64,000 nucleotides of DNA from Microbispora oryzae. GTDB lineage: Bacteria; Actinomycetota; Actinomycetes; Streptosporangiales; Streptosporangiaceae. Every line of letters starts with the position of its first letter. The stretch's first letter is position 1. Position numbers and translations under genes: made by a program. The stretch is taken from positions 124,001-188,000 of the forward strand of contig NZ_JAFCNB010000014.1 of NCBI RefSeq assembly GCF_017896165.1. The letters run 5' to 3'. The notes beneath the pieces are model-generated. The model ran no database searches. It was not told the DNA's origin and saw nothing but the letters and a program-made list of their open reading frames with translations. Shown piece after piece: positions 41,181 through 51,100 of this stretch.

Positions 41181-42400
41181 TGCCCGCGCCGGACATCGCG
41201 GTGACCGGCCTGGGGCTCGTGAGCCCCGCGGGCATCGGGGTCACCGCAAACTGGGAACGGGTCACCGCCGGCGAGCCGACCGCCTGCCACGACCCGGCAC
41301 TGGCCGGCTGCCCGGTGAGCTTCTCCTGCCGGGTCCCGGGGTTCTCCGCGACCGGCCTGCTGGGCCCGCACCGGGCCCGGCGGCTGGACCCGTTCGTCCA
41401 GTTCACCGTGGTCGCGGCGGCCGAGGCCGTCGCGGACGCGGGTCTGGACCCGCACGAGTGGGACGGCGCCCGGGTGGGTGTGGTCCTGGGGTGCGCCGAC
41501 GGCGGTCCCGGTACGGTCGAGCACGAGCACCGGGTGATGCTGACCGAGGGCGCCGGACGGATCTCGGCGCTGCTCATGCCGATGCAGCTGCCGAACATGG
41601 TCGCCGGTCAGCTCTCCATCGAGCTGGGCGCGACCGGCCCGAACATGGTCGTCGCGACGGCCTGCGCGTCCGGCACGACCGCCATCGGGATGGCGCGCGA
41701 CCTGCTCCTGCTCGACCGGTGCGACGTCGTGCTGACCGGCGGCGGCGAGGCCATGATCACACCGCTGGTGATGGCGGGGTTCGCGCGGATGGGCGCGCTG
41801 TCCCGGCGTTCACACGATCCCCAGAGCGCCTCCCGGCCCTTCGACGCGGACCGGGACGGGTTCGTGGCGGGGGAGGGCGCCGGCGTACTCGTACTGGAAC
41901 GCGCCGCGGACGCGCGCGCCCGCGGCGCACGGATCCGGGCGAGGATCGCGGGCTTCGGCGGAACCGCGGACGCTCACCACGTCACCGCCCCGGATCCCGA
42001 GGGACGCGGCGCCGAGGGCGCGATCCGTGCCGCGCTCGCCGACGCCGGCGTCGAGCCGTCCGCCGTCGGCCACGTCAACGCCCACGGCACCGGCACGCCG
42101 CTGAACGACCTGACGGAGGCTCGGGTCCTGCGGCGTGTCCTCGGCGAGAAGGCGCTGGTCACCTCGACCAAGGGGGTGACCGGGCACCTCTTCGGCGCCG
42201 CCGGCGCGGTCGAGGCGGCGTTCGCCGTCCTCGCCGTGGAGAACGGCCTCGTCCCGCCGACGGCGAATCTGGACGAGCCGGACCCGCGGATCGAGGTGGA
42301 GGTCGCCGCCAAGGCCACACCACGCCGGATCGATCTGGCCATGAGCACGTCCTTCGGGTTCGGCGGCCAGAACGCGGCCGTTCTGGTGAGCCGGCCGTGA
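41180..42400 (+). CDS. Beta-ketoacyl-ACP synthase II (FabF-like)
   Basis: The 406-residue KAS has Cys162 (ATACASGTTAIG), His in NAHGTGTPLND, Lys in STKGVTGHLFGAAG and the second His in the same segment: a complete C-H-H elongating ketosynthase. There is no chain-length-factor partner, so it is a FAS-type and not a type II polyketide enzyme. It would extend the FabH product on the adjacent ACP. FabG and FabZ functions are missing in the window and must come from primary metabolism. Confidence 0.93.
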   Translation: MPAPDIAVTGLGLVSPAGIGVTANWERVTAGEPTACHDPALAGCPVSFSCRVPGFSATGLLGPHRARRLDPFVQFTVVAAAEAVADAGLDPHEWDGARVGVVLGCADGGPGTVEHEHRVMLTEGAGRISALLMPMQLPNMVAGQLSIELGATGPNMVVATACASGTTAIGMARDLLLLDRCDVVLTGGGEAMITPLVMAGFARMGALSRRSHDPQSASRPFDADRDGFVAGEGAGVLVLERAADARARGARIRARIAGFGGTADAHHVTAPDPEGRGAEGAIRAALADAGVEPSAVGHVNAHGTGTPLNDLTEARVLRRVLGEKALVTSTKGVTGHLFGAAGAVEAAFAVLAVENGLVPPTANLDEPDPRIEVEVAAKATPRRIDLAMSTSFGFGGQNAAVLVSRP

Positions 42401-42518
42401 CGGGCTTGTCCGGCCGCGGCGCGATCGCGGCCGGTGAGCCCGCTTTCCGCCACAAAAACCTGCCCCAGCAGGCCGGTCCGGGCGGCCCCCGGCCGCCGGC
42501 CGCCGGAACGGAGACGCC

Positions 42519-43802
42519 ATGCACAACGCCCGGACCCTGCTCGAGAACGGTTCCGGCGCGGCACGCCGGCTGGCCCGCCGCGGCTACGACCTGGACCTGC
42601 CGGCCCTTCGCGATCTCGCCCGGCAGCGGTCGGAGCTCACCGGCGCCGTGGACAAGCTGCGGACCGAGGCCAACCGGCTGGCCCGCGAACTGCGGCGCGC
42701 CGGCGCCGAGACCGCCTCACTGCGCGAACGGGCCCGCGAGGTCAAGACGGAGATACAGAGCCTGGAGGCCCGGCGGCGCGCGGTGACCCGGGAACTGGAC
42801 GACGTCCTGCTCACCATCCCGAACCTGCCCGACGACGACGTGCCGGACGGCGCGACCGAGGACGAGGCCGTCGAGCTCCGCCGATGCGGAACCGTGCCGG
42901 CCTTCGACTTCACCCCCCGCGACCACGTCGAGATCGGCGAGGCCATGGGCATCCTGGACTTCAGGCGGGCGACCCGCCTGGCCGGAGCGCGGTTCGCGGT
43001 CACCCGCGGCGCCGGCGCCGTGCTGGAACGCGCGCTTGCCTCGTTCTTCCTCGACCTGCACACCCGGCGGCACGGCTACGAGGAGGTCGGCCTTCCCGCA
43101 CTGGTGAACCGCGCCGCGATGACCGGCACGGGGCAGTTGCCGAAGTTCGCCGACGACCTGTTCACCGTGCGCACCGCCGACCGGGAGCTGTTCCTCATCC
43201 CCACCGCCGAGGTGCCGCTCGTCAACCTGTACGCGGGCGAGACCCTCGCGGCCGGCACGTTGCCGGTCGCCGTCACGGCGTACACGCCGTGCTTCCGCGC
43301 CGAAGCCGGTTCGTACGGCAAGGACACCCGGGGCATCCTGCGACTCCACCAGTTCGGCAAGGTCGAGCTGGTCCGGCTCTGCCGGCCGGAGGACTCCGCG
43401 GCCGAGCTGGAGCGCATGGTGGGCCACGCGGAGACGTGCCTGGCCGAGCTCGGCCTGGCGTATCGGGTCGTCGCCCTGGCCGCCGGAGACCTGGGCTTCT
43501 CGGCGTGCAGGACCTACGACATAGAGGTCTGGCTGCCCAGTCAGGGGCGCTACCGGGAGGTGTCCTCCTGTTCCGACTGCGGCACCTTCCAGGCGCGCCG
43601 TGCCGACATCCGGATGCGGGACCGCTCCGGGGAACGCGGACTGCCCGCCACGCTCAACGCCTCCGGGCTGCCGATCGGCCGCACGCTGGCGGCGATCCTC
43701 GAACAGCGTCAGCGGCCGGACGGCGGTGTCGACCTTCCGGAGGCGCTGGCCGCCTACACCGGATTCCGCCGGATCGACAAGGACGGCACACCACGAACCT
43801 GA
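42519..43802 (+). CDS. Seryl-tRNA synthetase (VlmL-like paralogue)
   Basis: The 427-residue class II synthetase has an N-terminal coiled-coil arm (residues 30-100), motif 2 CFRAEAGSYGKDTRGILRLHQ and motif 3 GLPIGRTLAAILEQ. SerRS recognises the long variable arm and acceptor stem, not the anticodon, so it could charge the serine-tRNA-like RNAs at 25387 and 25665. In valanimycin, VlmL provides seryl-tRNA for VlmA. The N-terminal domain starts MHNARTLLENGS, without the usual MIDLRLL opening, which fits a diverged secondary copy. Self-resistance to a serine-mimic product is an alternative role. It sits 118 bp after FabF. Confidence 0.92.
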   Translation: MHNARTLLENGSGAARRLARRGYDLDLPALRDLARQRSELTGAVDKLRTEANRLARELRRAGAETASLRERAREVKTEIQSLEARRRAVTRELDDVLLTIPNLPDDDVPDGATEDEAVELRRCGTVPAFDFTPRDHVEIGEAMGILDFRRATRLAGARFAVTRGAGAVLERALASFFLDLHTRRHGYEEVGLPALVNRAAMTGTGQLPKFADDLFTVRTADRELFLIPTAEVPLVNLYAGETLAAGTLPVAVTAYTPCFRAEAGSYGKDTRGILRLHQFGKVELVRLCRPEDSAAELERMVGHAETCLAELGLAYRVVALAAGDLGFSACRTYDIEVWLPSQGRYREVSSCSDCGTFQARRADIRMRDRSGERGLPATLNASGLPIGRTLAAILEQRQRPDGGVDLPEALAAYTGFRRIDKDGTPRT

Positions 43803-43876
43803 CCTGGCGGCGGACCGTCCGAGGTCCGCCGGGTCCCGGATCGACCTGGTCCGGAGATTAGTCGAAGGAGTTATCA

Positions 43877-44989
43877 ATGCAGGCCAATGACCAGAACTCG
43901 GTCAGAAGAGGCGCCGCGCCCCGAAGTGGCCTGGTCGGCCTCGACCCGGCCGAGGCGACCGCCGCGGAGGTGGGCGCGCACTTCGCGGAGCTGGCCAGGG
44001 AGGTGCGCTCGGCCGGACTGCTCAGGCTCAAACCGCGCCGTTACTACGGCCGGCTCGCTTTCAACATCGCCCTCGCCGGCGCGGGCCTCCTGGCCTTCTT
44101 CCTGATCGGCGACTCCTGGTGGCAGCTCCCGGTGGCCGTCTGGATGGGGTTGTGCGCCGGGCAGAGCGCGTTCATGTGGCACGACGCGGGGCACAAGGCC
44201 ATGTTCCGCGGGCGTGCCGCCATGGCGATGGGCCGCTTCCACGCCAACCTCTTCAACGGCGTCAGCTACGGCTGGTGGGTCAACCACCACAACCGGCACC
44301 ACAGCTTCCCCAACAACCTCGACCTCGACCCCGACATCGGCCGGCGCACCGCGATCTTCAGCATGAGCCAGTACGCCAGGCGCAACCGCCGCCAGCGGTT
44401 CATCGTCCGGCACCAGCGCACTCTCTTCTTCGTCCTGCTGGTGCTCGAGTCGTACAAGATGAGACGGACGTCGCTGCTGGCGCTGGCCCGCCGGGAGCTG
44501 CGCCAGCCGTGGATCGAGGGGCTGCTGATGCTGGCCAACGTCGTGATCTACCTGGGCGCCGTCTTCCTCGTGTTGTCCCCGCTCAAGGCGGTGGTCTTCA
44601 TCGCGGTGCAGCAGGCCGTGCTCGGCGTCTACTTCGGCCTGATCTTCGCTCCCAACCACAAGGGCATGGAGATCCGCGACGGAGAGGAGTCCCTGGACTG
44701 GCTGGAGCGTCAGGTCCTCACCTCGCGCAACATCCGCCCCACCCCGCTGGTCGACTTCCTCTACGGCGGCCTGAACTACCAGGTGGAGCACCACCTGTTC
44801 CCGAGCATGCCGCGGATGAATCTCAAGCACTGCCGTCCGATCGTCCAGGACTACTGCGCCCGGAAGGGCATTCCGTACCGCGAGGTCGGCGTCGTCGAGT
44901 CGTACCGGGAGGTCGCGACCTTCCTGCACGAGGTGAGCGAGCCCGCCCGGCGCGGCGGCCCCGCTCCGGCCGGGGCGACCGCGGCCTGA
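43877..44989 (+). CDS. Membrane fatty acid desaturase
   Basis: The 370-residue protein has the three histidine boxes of membrane diiron desaturases: HDAGH at residue 102, HHNRHH at 137-142 and QVEHH at 302-306. Several hydrophobic segments lie between them. It should introduce a double bond into the acyl or alkyl chain. Known aliphatic azoxy compounds such as elaiomycin carry an alkene next to the azoxy nitrogen, so an enamine-like or vinyl product is possible here, but position and timing are not visible in sequence. GAAGGAG precedes the ATG. Confidence 0.92.
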   Translation: MQANDQNSVRRGAAPRSGLVGLDPAEATAAEVGAHFAELAREVRSAGLLRLKPRRYYGRLAFNIALAGAGLLAFFLIGDSWWQLPVAVWMGLCAGQSAFMWHDAGHKAMFRGRAAMAMGRFHANLFNGVSYGWWVNHHNRHHSFPNNLDLDPDIGRRTAIFSMSQYARRNRRQRFIVRHQRTLFFVLLVLESYKMRRTSLLALARRELRQPWIEGLLMLANVVIYLGAVFLVLSPLKAVVFIAVQQAVLGVYFGLIFAPNHKGMEIRDGEESLDWLERQVLTSRNIRPTPLVDFLYGGLNYQVEHHLFPSMPRMNLKHCRPIVQDYCARKGIPYREVGVVESYREVATFLHEVSEPARRGGPAPAGATAA

Positions 44990-45060
44990 CGCCGCCCGCC
45001 CACGTGATCCTCGTGTGTTCCCGTGGGAGCATGACCGGCGGGACCACACGAGAGGACACC

Positions 45061-45480
45061 ATGCCGGACACCGAACTGACCGTGGAGACCCTCAAGGAAC
45101 TGATGCCGTTCGCCGAGACGGTCGGCATCCGATTCGACCGGCTGACGCCCGGCGAGGTGACCGCCCTCCTGGGCTGGGCGCCGGAGCGGTGCACCGCGGG
45201 CGGCGTCCTGCACGGCGCCGCCCTGACCGCGCTGGCCGACTCGACGGCCGCCGTGTGCGCCTTCCTGAACCTCCCGCCGGGCGCCGCCACCTCGACGATA
45301 GAACTTAAGATCAACTTCCTGGCCGCAGTGCGCCGCGGCGAGGTACGGGCGAGCGCCCGTCCCGTCCACGTCGGTCGCACCAGCATCGTGGTCCAGACCG
45401 ACCTGCACACCGTGCCGGCCGGCGACGAGGAGCCAAGGCGGGTCGGACTGGTCGTGCAGACGCAGGCGGTCCTGACGTAG
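45061..45480 (+). CDS. PaaI-type hotdog thioesterase
   Basis: The 139-residue hotdog-fold protein has GGVLHGAALTALADSTAAVCAF, the PaaI/YdiI catalytic segment, and a final strand TSIVVQTDLHT. Such enzymes hydrolyse acyl-CoA or acyl-ACP. It closes the operon, followed by a strong terminator. Likely roles are editing the dedicated ACP or releasing the chain. AGAGGACACC precedes the ATG. Confidence 0.88.
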   Translation: MPDTELTVETLKELMPFAETVGIRFDRLTPGEVTALLGWAPERCTAGGVLHGAALTALADSTAAVCAFLNLPPGAATSTIELKINFLAAVRRGEVRASARPVHVGRTSIVVQTDLHTVPAGDEEPRRVGLVVQTQAVLT

Positions 45481-45489
45481 GGAGGCGAC

Positions 45490-45523
45490 GACTCCCGGAT
45501 GAGCCGAGGCTCGTCCGGGAGTC
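45490..45523. terminator. Bidirectional terminator between convergent genes
   Basis: GACTCCCGGATGAGC and GCTCGTCCGGGAGTC form a 15-bp stem with one G-T pair around the loop CGAG. It lies just after the thioesterase stop and 20 bp before the end of the convergent MFS gene. Confidence 0.8.
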
Positions 45524-45542
45524 GCCCGTTTCCGCGGGTCCG

Positions 45543-46949
45543 CTATCCCCGTGCGCTCAGCGTGTACGCGCCGGCGGGCCGGTCGACCGAGGTGCCGGTC
45601 GTACGGTCGCCGAGAATCCTGATCGTCGCCACCATGACGACGACGGTCGCGGCGATCGTGGTGAACAGCCAGCCGGCCCCCTGGTGCTCCAGGACGGGCA
45701 GGAGCGCGAACGGCAGGAGCGCGGCGCTCAGCCGGGACAGCGAATAGGCCGCGCCGGCCGCGGTGGCGCGGAACTCCGTCGGATACTGCTCCGACAGGTA
45801 CACGTGTGACGCCGTGGAGAAGAGATTGCTCATCAACGTGTAGCAGAAGCCCGACGCCACGACCAGCGGAACGTTGCCCGAGAGCCCGAAGACGATCCCG
45901 CTCGCCGCCATCAGCGAGGCCGACACCGAGATCAGCGTACGCCGCTCGTAGCGGTCGAGCGTGGGCACCGCCAGCAGCGCTCCGACCGGATAACCCATGA
46001 ACGACAGGGCGGTGAAGCCGAGACCCTGCACGACGTCGAAGCCCTTGACGACCAGCACCTGCGGCGCGAGCGTGCCGAATCCGTAGTAGGCCGTCACGGA
46101 CAGCAGGCAGTACGTCCACAGCATGACCGTCCGGCGCCGGAACGGCGCGCTGAACAGCACACGCAGACCGGGACGTGCCGCGCCGGCCGCCGGCGTGAGC
46201 GGCCCGGCGTCGTGCGACTCGGGAGACGTGAGCCCGGCCTGCCGTTCCATGCCGCGAACGATCATGTCGGCCTCATCGGCCCGCCCGCGCGAGGCGAGCC
46301 AGCGGGGTGACTCGGTGAGACGGCGGCGCAGGATCCAGACCATCGCCGTGCCGGCCGCGCCGAGCAGGAACACCCATCGCCACCCGTCGGCTCCGAGCAC
46401 CGTACGCGGCGCGAGCCACAGGGCGGTGAAGCCGACGGCGGGTACACCGCAGTAGGCCAGGCTGTACGCCCAGCCGATGAAGCGGCCGCGGTGGCCGGCG
46501 GGCAGCATCTCGGCCAGGTAACAGTCGGCGAGGGGCTGCTCTCCGCCGATACCCACACCGGCGAGGAACCGCGTGAGGATCAACCAGCCCGCGCTCGGCG
46601 ACAGGGCGCCGAGCAACGTGAAGACGGAGTAGACCAGCAGGTTGAGCATGAAGGCCCGGCGGCGCCCCACGCGATCCGCCAGACGTCCCAGCACGATCGA
46701 GCCGAGGAACTGCCCGACGAAGCCGGACGCGAGAAAGAGCTTGAGGGATGTTCCACCGACTCCGAATTCGACCTGCAGGACTTTGGACATGGTGCCCGAA
46801 AGATTGCTGTCGAAATAATCGAAGAACAGCCCGAAGCCGATCAGCGCGGTAATCGTACGGTGTGCGCTGACGATCGGCATCCGGTCAAGCCTGCTGCCGA
46901 CGGACGCCGTGGCGACCGTGTCGACCTGATGATTGCTACTTTCGGCCAT
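45543..46949 (-). CDS. MFS metabolite/H+ symporter-type transporter
   Basis: The product is 468 residues from ATG 46949 (GGAGAAA upstream); a further in-frame ATG lies at 47003. It has 12 hydrophobic segments, the MFS loop motif GRLADRVGRRRAFML after helix 2, and RFLAGVGIGGEQPLADCYLAEMLP, typical of the metabolite:H+ symporter branch (aromatic acid, sialic acid and similar). It lies inside the azoxy cluster but is transcribed against the biosynthetic genes and has no heptamer array. It could import a precursor or export product. Confidence 0.88.
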   Translation of the reverse strand: MAESSNHQVDTVATASVGSRLDRMPIVSAHRTITALIGFGLFFDYFDSNLSGTMSKVLQVEFGVGGTSLKLFLASGFVGQFLGSIVLGRLADRVGRRRAFMLNLLVYSVFTLLGALSPSAGWLILTRFLAGVGIGGEQPLADCYLAEMLPAGHRGRFIGWAYSLAYCGVPAVGFTALWLAPRTVLGADGWRWVFLLGAAGTAMVWILRRRLTESPRWLASRGRADEADMIVRGMERQAGLTSPESHDAGPLTPAAGAARPGLRVLFSAPFRRRTVMLWTYCLLSVTAYYGFGTLAPQVLVVKGFDVVQGLGFTALSFMGYPVGALLAVPTLDRYERRTLISVSASLMAASGIVFGLSGNVPLVVASGFCYTLMSNLFSTASHVYLSEQYPTEFRATAAGAAYSLSRLSAALLPFALLPVLEHQGAGWLFTTIAATVVVMVATIRILGDRTTGTSVDRPAGAYTLSARG

Positions 46950-47101
46950 CGATTCATTTCTCCATCGGGTTCGGCCCGCCCACCTGGCGCGCTCCATGAT
47001 CACGGCGCACAGTAATATGGCATCCAGTCATGAGCGAGGTCGATTGCCCGGCGGGTGACAGGTCTATTTCCTGAAAGGAAAACGCGGCCTGCTCCGATAT
47101 G

Positions 47102-47144
47102 TCAGCCGATTGTCATCGATCTGTCAGGCCGGCTCGGAATAATT
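47102..47144 (+). promoter_or_regulatory. SARP-type heptamer array of the FabI/carboxylase operon
   Basis: TCAGCCG (47102-47108), TCATCGA (47113-47119) and TCAGGCC (47124-47130) repeat at 11 bp. Eight bp later lies ATAATT (47139-47144), a good -10. The GTG start is 47191, so the leader is about 40 nt. Confidence 0.76.
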
Positions 47145-47190
47145 ACGCCAGACATATTCGAGAGAGCTGCTTTCCCACGGGGAGGACCAC

Positions 47191-48051
47191 GTGTTGCTGG
47201 CCGGGAAGAGATTTCTCGTCACCGGGGTGCTCAACGAGCGCTCGATCGCGTTCGCGGCCGCGCGGTTCTCCCAGGAGGAGGGCGCCGAGGTCGTCCTCAC
47301 CAGCTTCGGGCGCGCGCTGTCCATCACCCGCCGTGTGGCCGAGAAGCTGCCCCACCCGTGCGACGTGCTTGAGCTTGACGTCACGCGACCGGAACAGATC
47401 GACGCGGTCGTCGAGGACCTCGGCGGCCGGTGGGCGGGCCTGGACGGCGTCCTGCACGCGATCGCCTTCGCGCCCTCCTCGGCACTGGACGGGGGCTTTC
47501 TGACCGCGCCGTGGGAGGACGTCGCGCCGGCCCTGCACGTCTCGACCTATTCCTTCACCGCGCTGACGCGCGCGTGTGCCCCGCTCCTGGCGGCCGCCGG
47601 CGGCGGATCCGTCGTGGGTCTCGACTTCGACGCCACCATGGCCTGGCCCGGCTATGACTGGATGGGAGTCGCGAAGGCGGGTCTGGAGAGCAGCTGCCGA
47701 TACCTCGCCCACGCGCTCGGCCCGCAGGGCACGAGGGTCAACCTGGTCGCCGCGGGTCCACTGCGGACGATCGCCGCGACCGCCATCGGCGCCTTCGACA
47801 CGTTGCGGCAGGCGTGGGAGGAGCGGTCGCCCCTGGCCTGGGACATCACGGACAGCACGCCGGTCGCTCGGACAGTCTGCGCGCTCTGGTCGGACTGGCT
47901 GCCCGCGGTCACCGGCGAGATCATCCATGTCGACGGGGGCCTGCACGCCCTCGGAGCGTCCGGCGCCGGGCCGGCCGGCCCCGGGGTTACCACGACTCCG
48001 GATCGAGCGGGTTTGTGGGTTTCCCACAACGGAGAGCCCGACGATGCGTGA
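47191..48051 (+). CDS. Enoyl-ACP reductase, FabI/InhA type
   Basis: The 286-residue SDR-fold protein has N-terminal AGKRFLVTGVLNERSIAF (NADH site of FabI), LHAIAFAPS, and the catalytic Tyr/Lys pair in YDWMGVAKAGLE. That is the InhA variant of Y-x6-K. It reduces enoyl-ACP in each elongation cycle. As the first gene of a SARP-controlled unit with the carboxylase, it would boost saturated chain supply for the azoxy alkyl part. A resistant second FabI is an alternative if the product targets FabI. GGGGAGGA precedes GTG 47191. Confidence 0.9.
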   Translation: MLLAGKRFLVTGVLNERSIAFAAARFSQEEGAEVVLTSFGRALSITRRVAEKLPHPCDVLELDVTRPEQIDAVVEDLGGRWAGLDGVLHAIAFAPSSALDGGFLTAPWEDVAPALHVSTYSFTALTRACAPLLAAAGGGSVVGLDFDATMAWPGYDWMGVAKAGLESSCRYLAHALGPQGTRVNLVAAGPLRTIAATAIGAFDTLRQAWEERSPLAWDITDSTPVARTVCALWSDWLPAVTGEIIHVDGGLHALGASGAGPAGPGVTTTPDRAGLWVSHNGEPDDA

Positions 48052-48156
48052 TCCGGACATTGGCATGCCCGGAGGTGATCGAGCAGGGTATGAGAGACGG
48101 AGGTGACGCTACGGGGCGAGCGTCGCCTGTTGCTCGGAAGTTGGGAGATCCAGTCG

Positions 48157-51100
48157 GTGTTCAGTCGAGTCGCCATCGTCAACCGTGGAGAGGCAGCGAT
48201 GCGGCTCATCCACGCCGTTCGGGATCTTTCGGCTGAGACAGGGGAGCGGATCGAGACCGTCGCGCTCTACACGGACGCCGATCGCGACGCCACCTTCGTC
48301 CGTGAGGCCGACATCGTCTATTGCCTGGGTCCCGCCTCGGCCAGGCCGTACCTCGACCACGCCGTCCTGAAGCGCGCACTCGTCGAGACCCGGGCGGACG
48401 CCGCGTGGGTCGGCTGGGGCTTCGTCGCCGAGGACCCGGCCTTCGCCGAACTGTGCGAGGAGATCGGCGTCACCTTCGTCGGACCGAGCGCGGAGGCGAT
48501 GCGCAGGCTCGGCGACAAGATCGGCGCCAAGCTGATCGCCGAGGAGGTCGGCGTCCCGGTCGCGCCGTGGAGCCGCGGCGAGGTCGCCACCCTGGAGGAT
48601 GCGCTGCGCGCCGGGGAGCGGATCGGCTACCCGCTGATGCTCAAGGCCACGGCGGGCGGCGGCGGGCGTGGCATCCGCATGGTCGCCTCCGCGGAGGAAC
48701 TGGCCGACGCCTACGAGCGCACCAGCAAGGAGGCGCTGCGCGCGTTCGGATCCGGCGTGGTCTTCCTGGAGCGCCTGGTCACCGGCGCGCGCCACGTCGA
48801 GGTGCAGGTCATCGCCGACGGCGACACCGCGTGGGCGCTGGGCGTGCGCGACTGTTCGGTGCAGCGGCGCAACCAGAAGATCATCGAGGAGTCCGCGTCT
48901 CCCGTACTGTCGGACGCGCAGGCCGCCGAGCTGAAGGCGTCGGCCGAACGGCTGGCGGTGGCCGTCGGCTACCGCGGCGCCTGCACCGTCGAGTTCCTCT
49001 ATCACCCCGGCGAGAAGCTCTTCGCCTTCCTCGAGGTCAACACCCGGCTGCAGGTCGAGCACCCGATCACCGAGATCACCACCGGCACCGACCTGGTGCG
49101 CCTCCAGTTGCACGTGGCCACCGGAGGGAGACTGGAGGGCCCCCAGCCGGTCGAGAACGGCCACGCCATCGAGGCCCGGCTCAACGCCGAGGACCCCGAC
49201 CGCGACTTCGCGCCGTCCCCGGGACGTATCGCGCGGCTGATCCTGCCCGCCGGCCCCGGTATCCGCGTCGACACCGGTGTCAGCGAGGGCGACACCATCC
49301 CGGCCGACTTCGACTCCATGATCGCGAAGATCATCGCGTACGGCCGCGACCGCGAGCAGGCGCTCGGCCGGCTGCGCCGCGCGATGGCCGAGACCACGGT
49401 GATCATCGACGGCGGCGCCACCAACAAGAGCTTCGTCCTCGACCTGCTCGACCAGCCCGAGGTCGTCGACGCCGCCGCCGACACCGGCTGGATCGACCGC
49501 GTGCGTGCCCAGGGGGGCCTGGTCAACCACCGGCACTCCGCGGTCGCCCTGGCCGCCGCGGCGATCGAGGCCTACCGCGACGAGGAGGAAGTCAGCCGCA
49601 GGCGGCTGCTGTCCACCGCGTACGGCGGGCGCCCCCAGGCCCAGCACAACCCGGGCCGTCCGCTGGACCTCAAGCTGCGCGGCGTCGGCTACCAGGTGAG
49701 CGTGGCCAGGATCGGGCAGCAGCGGTTCCGCGTGGGCGTCTCGGGAGCTCTGGCGGATGTCGAGGTGGAGCGGTTCGACGCGCACAGCGGCCAGATCGTG
49801 GTCAACGGCCACCGGTTCCGCCTGGTGTCGGCCACGCACGGCCCGATCCACCTGGTCGAGGTCGACGGCGTCACCCACCGGATCAGCCGCGACGAGGGCG
49901 GCGTCGTCCGCTCCCCGGCGCCCGCGCTGGTCGTGGCCGCGCCGCTGGCGGTCGGTGACGAGGTTGAGGCGGGCGCGCCGATCCTCGTGCTGGAGAGCAT
50001 GAAGATGGAGACGGTGCTGCGCGCGCCGTTCCGTGCCCGGGTGAGAGAACTGCCGGTGTCGGTCGGCAGCCAGGTCGAGACCGGCGCGCGGCTGATGCGC
50101 CTGGAACCCCTCGCCGACGACGAGCCGCAGGAGGAGGCGGGCACGGTCGAGATCGACCTGCCCGCCGGGCCGGTGAACGCGTCCGCGGCCAGCCGGGTCA
50201 GGCGCGGCCTGGAAGACCTGCGCAGCCTGCTGCTCGGCTTCGACGTCGACCCGCATGACCACAAGCGGGTGCTGTCGGACTACCTGGCGGCCCGCGCCGA
50301 GCTGGGCGGGCGGCTGCTCGAAGGCGAGCTGGACCTGCTCACCGTCTTCGCCGACCTGTGCGAGCTGAGCCGCAACAAGCCCCGCGGCGACTTCGACGGA
50401 GAGCCCGTGAGCGCGGTGCACAGCCCGCGCGAGTTCTTCCACAGCTATCTGCAGAGCCTCGACGTCGAGCGAGCGGGCGTCACCGAGAGTTTCACGGCCA
50501 AACTCGCCAAGGTCCTCGGCCACTACGGCATCACCGGCCTCGACCGCACGGCCGAGCTGGAGGCCGCGGTCTTCCGGATCTTCCTGGCCCAGCAGCGGAT
50601 GAGCACCGACGTCGCGATCGTGTCGGAGCTGCTGCACCAGTGGCTGGCCGGCGCGCCGCCGTTGGAATCGCTCAGCGAGCCCGCCGGGCTCACCCTCGAA
50701 CACCTCGTGGAGGCCACGCAGGTGCGCTTCCCCACGGTGTCGGACCTGGCGCGCGGCGTGGTGTTCCGCTGGTTCGCCCAGCCGCTGCTGCGGCGCAACC
50801 GCGCCAAGGTGTACGCCGCCGTCCGCGGCCACCTGCGTCACCTTGACCTCGACCCGCAGGCGCCGGACCGCGCCGAGCGGATCCAGGCGATGGTCGCCAG
50901 CTCCGAGCCGCTGGTCCGGCTGCTCGGCCAGCGGATCGGCCGCGCCGGGCGTGACCACGCCCCGCTGCTCGAGGTGCTGACCCGCCGCTACTACGGCAAT
51001 CGCGGGCTGTCGGAGGTCACCGTACGGGAGACCGGCGGCTGCCGCTTCGTCACCGCGGAGCGCACCGACGCCGCCGGCGACGTGACGCGCCTTGTCGCCA

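Noticed and set aside
41180..42400. Type II polyketide ketosynthase
   Set aside because: No chain-length-factor partner, aromatase or cyclase set; neighbours are FAS-type FabH and ACP.
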